A stretch of 45,570 bases of DNA from an uncultured Acetatifactor sp. (GTDB lineage Bacteria > Bacillota > Clostridia > Lachnospirales > Lachnospiraceae). How positions within the stretch are numbered: the first letter of the stretch is position 1; the number at the start of each line of letters is the position of its first letter. A program made the translations under genes and the position numbers. Below the pieces are notes generated by a model. That model was not told where the DNA came from and made no database searches. It saw only the letters and a list, made by a program, of their open reading frames with translations. Positions 8,888 to 15,737 of this stretch are shown here, in pieces. The stretch lies in assembly GCA_910585665.1 (NCBI GenBank), contig CAJUFI010000032.1:1-45570 (forward strand), read 5' to 3'.

Positions 8888-10291
8888 ATGGAAAATCGTT
8901 TGATATGGAATGAACGGTATAACCTGGGAGTGGACATCATCGACAAAGAACACAAAAAGCTTCTCAGCATTCTCAATAAGCTGTTCGATTTCGGAAATAA
9001 GGAAGAGAAAAGCCACTTTGCCTGCCAAGAGGCGATAAAGTACTTTAAAGACCACGCTATCCAGCATTTTGCGGATGAGGAAGCCTATATGGCCTCCATA
9101 AATTACCCCGGACTTGAAGCCCATAAGCGCATCCACAGGGACTTCCGGGAACGTATGCTCCCTGCCCTGGAGAACGAGCTGGAGCTGACAGGTTATTCCG
9201 AGACCTCCATCCAGCATTTCCTCGGCGTATGTGCAGGCTGGCTGATTGGACATACATTGATCGAGGACCATATGATCGTAAGCGGCGAACCGATAAAACA
9301 ATGGGAAAACCTGCTGCCCGAGGAGGAACAGACAGTGATGGGCCAGACCATCGCCAATCTGCTGCGCAGCATGTTCCAGCTGGATTCTCGCCTGATAAGC
9401 AATTGCTACGGCGGAGAGAAGTTCGGGGACAGCATCTGCTGCCATCTGATCTGTAGCGGCAGGGACAAGAAGAAATGGGATTTTTTCCTGCTCTTCGAGG
9501 AGCAGTTGATCGGCAGCACCATCGGGACCATCGTCGACACCAAATCGGAGGCCAGGGACATGATGCTGGCCAATGTGGCGAAATATGCGGCAAAGCAGCT
9601 GGTAGAGCGCATCAAGAGGCATTTTTCCTCTTGGAGGATGTTTGAGATGACAGAGGAACAGATACTGACCTATGAGCAATTCTACAAAATGTACAAGGCG
9701 CAGAGCCCAGAATTCAGCCTTCTGTTCGACACCGGCAAAGGGTATTTCGCCTGCTGCATCTCCACCTCGGAAGCCACCCGTCACAAGGGCGGGATTTCGG
9801 CCGTCACGGAGAGCGCCGTTGCTGAAATCGAGAGCCGCATGCGCCATGAACCTCCCCTGGAGGTCAGCGAAGCCCCCTTCCCCCCTGACGCCGGGGAACC
9901 TGGGGGCAGGCGGAAAAAGAGGATCCTGGTGGTGGACGACTCGGATTTCATGCGGAGCGCCATGCTGCATCTGCTGAGCAGCGATTACGAGGTGCTGACG
10001 GCAGATTCCGGCATGTCCGCCATCCGGAGCATCACCCTGGCCCGGCCTGACCTGGTGCTGCTCGACTACGAGATGCCCGTCTGCAGCGGGAGCCAAATGC
10101 TGGAAATGATCCGGACCCAGAAGGACTTTTCAGACATCCCTGTAATCTTCCTGACCTGCAGGGTGGACAGGGAGAGCGTCAAAAAGGTAATCTCCCTGAA
10201 ACCTGACGGCTATCTGTCCAAATCCCTTTCTGCGGAATCCGTCAAAAAGGAAATCGATCATTTCTTTGCAAAAAGGGATTCGGTTCCGTAA
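8888..10291 (+). CDS. Bacteriohemerythrin - central domain - receiver fusion
   Basis: 467 residues in three parts. Residues 1-135 are a bacteriohemerythrin domain with the expected di-iron ligand pattern: His in IDKEHKK, His and Glu in HAIQHFADEEAY, two His in HKRIHRDF and the His-x4-Asp pair in GHTLIEDHMI. Such domains bind O2 (or NO) at a non-heme di-iron site. Residues about 140-315 form an alpha/beta domain I cannot name; its length and strand pattern recall CheX/CheC-type phosphatases. Residues about 325-465 are a CheY-like receiver with the DDSD acidic pocket and phosphoacceptor Asp393 (LVLLDYEMP), ending without an output domain. Start fixed by AAGGAGG 7 nt upstream. Monocistronic between a structured leader and a strong 3' hairpin. 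Likely an oxygen-responsive signalling or chemotaxis adaptor; no kinase partner adjacent. Confidence 0.87.
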   Translation: MENRLIWNERYNLGVDIIDKEHKKLLSILNKLFDFGNKEEKSHFACQEAIKYFKDHAIQHFADEEAYMASINYPGLEAHKRIHRDFRERMLPALENELELTGYSETSIQHFLGVCAGWLIGHTLIEDHMIVSGEPIKQWENLLPEEEQTVMGQTIANLLRSMFQLDSRLISNCYGGEKFGDSICCHLICSGRDKKKWDFFLLFEEQLIGSTIGTIVDTKSEARDMMLANVAKYAAKQLVERIKRHFSSWRMFEMTEEQILTYEQFYKMYKAQSPEFSLLFDTGKGYFACCISTSEATRHKGGISAVTESAVAEIESRMRHEPPLEVSEAPFPPDAGEPGGRRKKRILVVDDSDFMRSAMLHLLSSDYEVLTADSGMSAIRSITLARPDLVLLDYEMPVCSGSQMLEMIRTQKDFSDIPVIFLTCRVDRESVKKVISLKPDGYLSKSLSAESVKKEIDHFFAKRDSVP

Positions 10292-10308
10292 GCGCTTCCA
10301 CATAAAAC

Positions 10309-10340
10309 CTCCCGGAATTCGCCTTTTCAGGTTCCGGGAG
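10309..10340. terminator. Bidirectional-type terminator hairpin
   Basis: A perfect 9-bp stem CTCCCGGAA / TTCCGGGAG (14-nt loop), followed by ATTCTATTCTT on the plus strand, lies between the convergent hemerythrin and XRE-TPR genes. Confidence 0.7.
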
Positions 10341-10393
10341 ATTCTATTCTTCCATCGGCATCCCTGTCAAGGATTTTGTGCCAAAAACCAAAA

Positions 10394-11425
10394 TCATTCC
10401 GCTTTTCTGCGCTTCAGCCGCTCGATCTCCCGCTTCTGGCTGTCGATGCTCTCCCCGGAAAAGGTCTCGTACTCCTCCCGCAGGCATTTTATGATACGCT
10501 GTCTGTCCTCAATAGCAGCCTCGAAATCCCCCAGCAGTTCATGCACCTGGGCCATGGAGTACAGGCCGTCCGCGATCCTGGGCGGCTTCTGCATAGAAAA
10601 GCTCCTCTCATAATCCGCCAGGGCTTCCTGGTATCTGCCCAGTTTCCGGAATCCGTCCGCCCTGTCGCAGTAGGACTGCCATCTCTCCGGGAAATGCTCC
10701 ACCGCCGCGTTCCAGCACTCCAGCGCTTTCTCCGGATTCCCCCTGCCGAACATCACATCGCCCATATAGACATCATACTGCTGTGTCTTGGCCGCGGTGC
10801 GGATCTGCTCGATGTAGGGAACCGCTTCGTCAAACCGGTCATCGTCCAGCATATTTTCGATGATTCCATAGAGCCCCCAGTAGTTGCCGGGGTTCTTTTT
10901 CAGGAAGTCCTTGAAATATTCTATGACCTGAAAATGGTTGTCGTACCATTCGTCCCCGCAGACTCCGCCCTCCGCCTCCAGGAACGCCACCCAGCCGCTC
11001 TTGTCCCGGGGATCCAGCTCCAGCACTTTCTTGGCGTACTCGCTGGCCGTGTCATGGTCGCTGGCGGCTCGGTGGTTGTACAGATAGGCCAGGCAGCTGT
11101 AGGCCCGGACATTTTTCGGCTGGTTTTTCAGCACGCCCTCCAGGAACCTGACGCAGTGGTCGAAGGTCTCCGGGGGAATCCGGCGCTCGTGCCAGAACAT
11201 ATTTTCGATGCGTTCGAATTCCGCCTCGTCGGAGAGCTGGAACAGCTCGTCGATGGTGACCCCGAAGAAGACGGCGATGCCCGGCAGCAGCCCGATGTCC
11301 GGCACGCTGGCCTGCGTCTCCCATTTGCTCACGGCCTGGACGGACACCCCCAGGTACTCCGCCAGCTCCTCCTGCTTCACTTCCTTTTCCAGGCGCAGGT
11401 TCCTGATCTTTTTCCCGATATCCAT
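10394..11425 (-). CDS. XRE-family HTH regulator with TPR repeats
   Basis: 343 residues from the chosen start. Residues 1-60 form an XRE helix-turn-helix (KEVKQEELAEYLGVSVQAVSKWE), followed by an all-helical region with tetratricopeptide-like repeats (for example PEKALECWNAAVEHFPERWQSYCDRADGF and YQEALADYERSF). This architecture is common in clostridial cytoplasmic regulators, some of which sense peptides through the TPR groove. I chose the ATG at 11425 (MDIGKKIRNL) over the one 15 nt upstream because GGAGG sits 8 nt before it. It is convergent with the hemerythrin gene; the lipoprotein gene ends 112 nt upstream. Target genes unknown. Confidence 0.88.
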   Translation of the reverse strand: MDIGKKIRNLRLEKEVKQEELAEYLGVSVQAVSKWETQASVPDIGLLPGIAVFFGVTIDELFQLSDEAEFERIENMFWHERRIPPETFDHCVRFLEGVLKNQPKNVRAYSCLAYLYNHRAASDHDTASEYAKKVLELDPRDKSGWVAFLEAEGGVCGDEWYDNHFQVIEYFKDFLKKNPGNYWGLYGIIENMLDDDRFDEAVPYIEQIRTAAKTQQYDVYMGDVMFGRGNPEKALECWNAAVEHFPERWQSYCDRADGFRKLGRYQEALADYERSFSMQKPPRIADGLYSMAQVHELLGDFEAAIEDRQRIIKCLREEYETFSGESIDSQKREIERLKRRKAE

Positions 11426-11537
11426 TTGCATCTCCTCCATTCAACTGTCGATTGATTTTCTTTTTCTATCAGCTGATGGATTCAGTATATATCAGATATC
11501 CGGGATGCGCAATCGAAAGGGATTCTACTTCATTCCA

Positions 11538-12074
11538 CTACTGGTTGAACGTCAGGGCGTCTTTACCGTCCCGGTCCGGCGGCAGGCACACGCTGTTGAG
11601 CTCCACGGTGCCGGAAAAGTCCTCATAGTCCACCATGATATAATTTCCGCCGCTTTTCAGGCGCAGCTCTGTCTCAAAGCGTCCCTCCTCGTCCGTCTCC
11701 AGCACCACCACCACTTCGTTCATCCGAATCCTCACCTCGGCATGCCCCCTGTCCGCCAGAATCCGCCCATACACCCGGAGCCTGCGGGACTCTGTGGAGC
11801 CGCCTCCGAATATCACGTCCCGCCCGGTGCCGCCATTGCATTCCGCCAGATAGCTTCCCGTGTAGGCATCGCCCCCGCAGACCCGCTCTCCCATCAGATC
11901 CCCGTCCCCGGTAATCTGGGAAGCTCCCAGATTTGCAGCCAGGCCCTCCAGAAATTCGAGGCATGTTTCCGCCTCCATGTTCCGGATGCCGCAAGCCGTG
12001 AGCAGCGGCAAAATCACCAGCACAAGCGACAGCACAACACCCGGCAGGACGGCCGCCCTATTCCGCTTCCCCAT
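11538..12074 (-). CDS. Small putative lipoprotein
   Basis: 178 residues from the chosen start (MGKRNRAAV). The N-terminus has basic residues, a hydrophobic stretch (VVLSLVLVILPLL) and a lipobox LTAC, so the mature protein would begin with a lipid-modified cysteine at about residue 28. The rest is predicted beta-rich with no family I recognise. The start at 12074 is supported by AGGAGG 7 nt upstream; an ATG 48 nt further upstream would bury the signal peptide and is less likely. It overlaps by 17 nt the 3' end of the small basic membrane ORF upstream, implying translational coupling. Confidence 0.65.
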   Translation of the reverse strand: MGKRNRAAVLPGVVLSLVLVILPLLTACGIRNMEAETCLEFLEGLAANLGASQITGDGDLMGERVCGGDAYTGSYLAECNGGTGRDVIFGGGSTESRRLRVYGRILADRGHAEVRIRMNEVVVVLETDEEGRFETELRLKSGGNYIMVDYEDFSGTVELNSVCLPPDRDGKDALTFNQ

Positions 12075-12195
12075 CTCTTTTCCTCCTGCGGCGGATGTGC
12101 CGTCTGACGAGAAGCGCCGCAAACAGCCCCAGGATAATGGCGCGTTTCAGTTTCCTTTTCCTCATTTCCTTTACTCTTTCTCTCTCACTCATCAT
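12058..12195 (-). CDS. 45-residue basic single-pass membrane peptide
   Basis: A short ORF with the strong ribosome-binding site AAGGAGG 5 nt before tandem ATG codons. The product has a Lys/Arg-rich N-terminus, a short hydrophobic segment (AIILGLFAALLV) and a very basic tail (RRHIRRRRKRD). Its 3' end overlaps the lipoprotein start by 17 nt, so it is either a small co-translated membrane protein or a leader ORF coupling translation. No family recognised. Confidence 0.5.
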   Translation of the reverse strand: MMSERERVKEMRKRKLKRAIILGLFAALLVRRHIRRRRKRDGEAE

Positions 12196-12402
12196 TTGTT
12201 TCCTCCTTAATATTCTTGATTTCATAATAATTATATCGAAATAAAGTATTATTTCCATTGTTTCCCAATTCTCCCGAAGTCAGGTTCCATCGCCGATACC
12301 CTCTTCCCTTTCGGACACCGCCAATCCAAAGCCTAATCCCTTTGTAGTTTTCGCTTTTTCATAACTGCCCCACGCTCCTTCCCCTGTCTCCGCGCCGTCC
12401 GC

Positions 12403-14388
12403 CTATCTGCTGACGATACGGTAATAAGTTTTCGCCGTCAGGCCGTACACCAGCACATACATGACCGCAAACACCAGAAAGCAGACCACCGTGCAGGCCA
12501 CATAGAGACTGTTGTTCAGCATATTCAGAAGCTCCAGCAGCTTGGAGATTATGGGAAAGGCCGCTGCCACATGGACGCCCGCCACAATCAACGGCAGAAA
12601 GAACACCGTCAGCACCTGGGAATGGATGGAAGCCCTGACCTCCTCCCGGCTCATGCCCACCTTCTGCATGATCTCGTACCGTTCCTTATCGTCATACCCC
12701 TCAGAAATCTGCTTATAATAGATAATCAGCACTGTGGCCATGACAAAGAGCGTCCCCAGGAACACGCCGATGAAGAAAAGCCCTCCGTACAGCCCTATGA
12801 AAGTCGTTCTCTCGCTGTCCCGGTTCTCCACTCTGGCGGATATCCCTCCCTGAGAAAGCCTCTCCCGCAGAGCGCTGCAGAAAGCCGCCTGTTCCTCCCT
12901 GTCGGCATCCGTGTCAAAGCCGTAGACCTGCGTGATTTCATTGGCATACAGATCCAGGAGCTCTTTCTGCTTTTCATAAATCTTCTGCAGCGTGTCCGAG
13001 TCCGGAACCACGATGAAGTAGGTGCTGGCTATGTTGGCGGCCTCAATGCCGTTCCCCACAAAGGAATCCAGTTTCTCTTTCACCCGGTATTCCCTGTCCA
13101 TCAGCCGGAGGGTGGGAGAATCAAAATCGTCCCTGTTGGCGTACAGCAGTATCTCTCCCTCCTCCAGCGTCCTCTCCTCCCCCATGGATGCGTTGTAGTC
13201 CGAAAGGGTCACAAAGAACAGATTGCTGATAGCCCCCAGAAGGTCAAGGGCATACTCCTTTTTCACCGCGAAACCGTCCCCGTCCCGCATGGTTGAGAAT
13301 GCCAGATAGGCATAAGCCGTCTCCCCCTTCCTCCGCATCCCCAGCTCCTCCTGCAGCTCCCGGACAGTCTCCACCCCCGGCGCATTCCCCGCCGTGCCGT
13401 TTGGGGTAAAATACACCATGATGTCCATAGGATACCGCTCCCTGATGATGTCCTCCATCCCCACCATCAGGGAAGTAGTGGAAGACACCATCACCAGCAC
13501 CATGGTGGACAGGACACAGATATTGGCCAGCCCCACCGCATTCTGCTTCATGCGGTAGATCATGCCGGACACGCTGACAAAATGCTTCGTCCGGTAATAA
13601 TACCTCTTGTTCTTCCGAAGGCTCTTCAAAAGCGCGATGCTCCCGGCGGTAAAGAGCAGATACGTCCCAATGATGACCAGAATCACCGCCACGAAGAACA
13701 GCACCAGGGAAGCGATGGGGTTCTTCACCGTCAGGGCGATATAGTACCCCGCCGCCAGCGCCAGCAGTCCTGCCAGCGCCAGGAACCACTTGGTCCGCGG
13801 CTCCCTCTCCCCCTCGTTTCCCGCCCGCAGCAGCGCAATGGGGTCCGCCACACGGATCTGCCCTATGGCCCGAAGGCCAACCAACAGGAAAATCACGGCA
13901 AAAAGGACACAGGTGGCGCGCATCGCCTCCAGGGAAAGAAAGAATCCCAGCGGGCTTTCTCCGCCCATCACCTTGTTGATCACAAGATACATGGTCTTGT
14001 CCAGGGCTATCCCCAGCCCCAGCCCCAGCGCCAGGCTGATCACAGTCACATAGACGCTCTCCCAGGCCAGCACTCTGGAGACGTGCCGTTTCTCCATGCC
14101 TAAGATATTGAACACGCCGAATTCCTTTTTCCTGCGCTTCATCAGGAAGCTGTTGATGTAGAACAGGAAAATGAAAGCGAAGATCCCGATGACACAGCTT
14201 CCCAGGAACATGGTCTCGTTCAGGTAGGAGGAGCCTACCATATTGCCCAGCCCCGGATTCAGGGACAGGGACTTGACGATATAGAAGATCGCCACTGTCA
14301 GGATACAGGTGATGAGATAGGGCATATATGTCTTTCCGTTCTTTTTTATATTGCTTGCCGCTAGTTTTAGATAAAAGTTCCTTTTCAT
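12403..14388 (-). CDS. BceB-type FtsX-like ABC transporter permease
   Basis: 661 residues from the MKRNFYLKL start (GAGAGG 7 nt upstream). It begins with a membrane helix (YLITCILTVAIFYIV), has an FtsX segment with MKRRKKEFGVFNILGM, several further helices, a large extracellular domain (roughly residues 300-510) and a C-terminal FtsX-like block of helices. This is the layout of BceB/VraG permeases, which detect or release antimicrobial peptides such as bacitracin and lantibiotics together with a BceA ATPase. The ATPase gene lies 114 nt upstream, same strand. A BceRS-like kinase/regulator pair that would normally adjoin it is about 10 kb away. Confidence 0.9.
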   Translation of the reverse strand: MKRNFYLKLAASNIKKNGKTYMPYLITCILTVAIFYIVKSLSLNPGLGNMVGSSYLNETMFLGSCVIGIFAFIFLFYINSFLMKRRKKEFGVFNILGMEKRHVSRVLAWESVYVTVISLALGLGLGIALDKTMYLVINKVMGGESPLGFFLSLEAMRATCVLFAVIFLLVGLRAIGQIRVADPIALLRAGNEGEREPRTKWFLALAGLLALAAGYYIALTVKNPIASLVLFFVAVILVIIGTYLLFTAGSIALLKSLRKNKRYYYRTKHFVSVSGMIYRMKQNAVGLANICVLSTMVLVMVSSTTSLMVGMEDIIRERYPMDIMVYFTPNGTAGNAPGVETVRELQEELGMRRKGETAYAYLAFSTMRDGDGFAVKKEYALDLLGAISNLFFVTLSDYNASMGEERTLEEGEILLYANRDDFDSPTLRLMDREYRVKEKLDSFVGNGIEAANIASTYFIVVPDSDTLQKIYEKQKELLDLYANEITQVYGFDTDADREEQAAFCSALRERLSQGGISARVENRDSERTTFIGLYGGLFFIGVFLGTLFVMATVLIIYYKQISEGYDDKERYEIMQKVGMSREEVRASIHSQVLTVFFLPLIVAGVHVAAAFPIISKLLELLNMLNNSLYVACTVVCFLVFAVMYVLVYGLTAKTYYRIVSR

Positions 14389-14502
14389 TTCCAAACCTCT
14401 CTTCCGGTTCCGCAATGCCGGATCACTCTGTCCGGCTTCCGGCCTGATTTCTTTGTCTCCATACTCCTCATGGGTCTTTCCTTTCCGGCGCTTTCCCGCA
14501 AC

Positions 14503-15270
14503 TCATGCGTCCTTCCGGCCGCCGGTGGCCAGCAGCGTCAGGGTGTCCGAAATCTTCTGGTAGAGCTGCTCGTTGGTGCTGTTCCCTTTGTAGATCTGGT
14601 GGAACACCTCACCGTCCTTGATGAACAGCACCCTCCCCGCGTGGCTGGCAGCCTTTGTGGAGTGGGTCACCATGAGGATGGTCTGGCCGTCTTCGTTGAT
14701 TTCATTGAAAATCCGCAGCAGACTGTCCGTGGCACGGGAGTCCAGCGCCCCGGTGGGTTCGTCCGCCAGCACCAGCTGGGGGCTGGTGATCAGGGCCCTG
14801 GCCACCGCCACCCGCTGCTTCTGGCCGCCGGAGATCTCGTAGGGATATTTCTCCAGAAGCTCCTGGATGCCCAGCTTCCGGGCGATGGGCTGCAGACGAT
14901 TTTCCATCTCTTTGTAGTCCTTCCCGCCCAGCACCAGGGGCAGAAAGATATTGTCCCGGACGGAAAAATTGTCCAGCAGATTGAATTCCTGGAACACGAA
15001 TCCCAGATTGTTGCGGCGGAACGCCGCCAGTTCCTTCTCCTTCACCCCGGACAGGCTCTTTCCTCCCAGCAGCACCTGGCCGCTGGTGGGCCGGTCAAGG
15101 GCTGCCAGGATGTTGAGCAGCGTGGTCTTGCCCGATCCGGATTCTCCCATGATGGCCACGTACTCTCCCTCCTCCACAGAGAAGGACACATTGGTCAGGG
15201 CCTGTACCTGATTGCCGCCGAAGCGGGTGGTGTAGATTTTCTTAAGGCTTTGTGCTTCCAATAATGCCAT
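14503..15270 (-). CDS. BceA-type ABC transporter ATP-binding protein
   Basis: 255 residues with the full set of ATPase motifs: Walker A GESGSGKTT (about residues 39-47), Q-loop VFQEFNLL, signature ISGGQKQRVAVARAL, Walker B LVLADEPTGALDS and H-loop VTHS. Sequence style matches the LolD/MacB/BceA group that pairs with FtsX-like permeases. ATG preceded by AGGAGG (10 nt). It should energise the downstream permease for peptide-antibiotic detoxification or sensing. Confidence 0.93.
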   Translation of the reverse strand: MALLEAQSLKKIYTTRFGGNQVQALTNVSFSVEEGEYVAIMGESGSGKTTLLNILAALDRPTSGQVLLGGKSLSGVKEKELAAFRRNNLGFVFQEFNLLDNFSVRDNIFLPLVLGGKDYKEMENRLQPIARKLGIQELLEKYPYEISGGQKQRVAVARALITSPQLVLADEPTGALDSRATDSLLRIFNEINEDGQTILMVTHSTKAASHAGRVLFIKDGEVFHQIYKGNSTNEQLYQKISDTLTLLATGGRKDA

Positions 15271-15388
15271 GGTTTCTGATCCTCCTGTTCTATTTCCGGT
15301 CTTGTAGCTTTTGGTCTGATATCTTTTCCAGTTTCGCGGTACCGCGCGCCTACCTGGTTTTTTGGCGCTGTTCCATGCTTACGGGAAC

Positions 15389-15417
15389 ATTATACCAAAC
15401 CATGGGAGATTCCAACA
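15389..15417 (-). promoter_or_regulatory. Extended -10 promoter of the bceAB-type operon
   Basis: On the minus strand a TATAAT box preceded by TGG (extended -10) lies about 120 nt upstream of the ATPase gene. The best -35 at 17 bp is a poor TGTTGG. Confidence 0.55.
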
Positions 15418-15475
15418 TCGAAACGGGTGACATTTTTTCCGGATGATGTGACATTTTTGTAAGATAGCAAGGAGG

Positions 15476-15509
15476 CAAGTTGCATCCGTTATTTTCCGAC
15501 AATTCCTAA
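15476..15509. repeat. Partial copy of the 106-bp palindromic repeat (right end)
   Basis: CAAGTTGCATCCGTTATT followed by TTCCGACAATTCCTAA matches the right half of the full copies with one change (ATCC for ATCA). The left half is missing, so this is a decayed or truncated copy 105 nt from a full one. Confidence 0.8.
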
Positions 15510-15566
15510 GGAGTTGTCTGTTCGGCTGAAATTATGAAACGAGCATCTGTCAGGCGGGATCAGAAC

Positions 15567-15610
15567 AGCAAAAGGCCATGTACTCCGTTTAGAGCACATG
15601 GCTTTCTGCT
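15567..15610 (-). repeat. Imperfect 19-bp stem hairpin downstream of GH95
   Basis: Arms 15567-15585 and 15592-15610 pair imperfectly (core GCCATGT / ACATGGC) with a 6-nt loop. As minus-strand RNA two of the three differences become G-U pairs. It could contribute to GH95 transcript termination. Sixteen bases, GCACATGGCTTTCTGC, recur exactly in the tandem repeat at 32700. Confidence 0.45.
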
Positions 15611-15613
15611 ATC

Positions 15614-15719
15614 TAAGGAATTGTCTACAAATAACTGATGCGAGTTTATAGCCGTTTTCGTTGTATTTCTGGGCTTTCTCCTAAACAAGTTGCATCAGTT
15701 ATTTTCCGACAATTCCTAA
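15614..15719 (+). repeat. Full copy 1 of the 106-bp palindromic repeat
   Basis: The ends TAAGGAATTGTC and GACAATTCCTAA are nearly inverted. Inside, AATAACTGATGC pairs with GCATCAGTTATT, separated from the outer stem by a conserved internal loop (TACA opposite TTCC), and a conserved centre contains GGGCTTT. It ends 18 nt beyond the GH95 stop codon. No ORF inside, so a non-autonomous (MITE- or REP-like) element. Confidence 0.85.
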
Positions 15720-15737
15720 TTCTATTGAGATAAAAAA

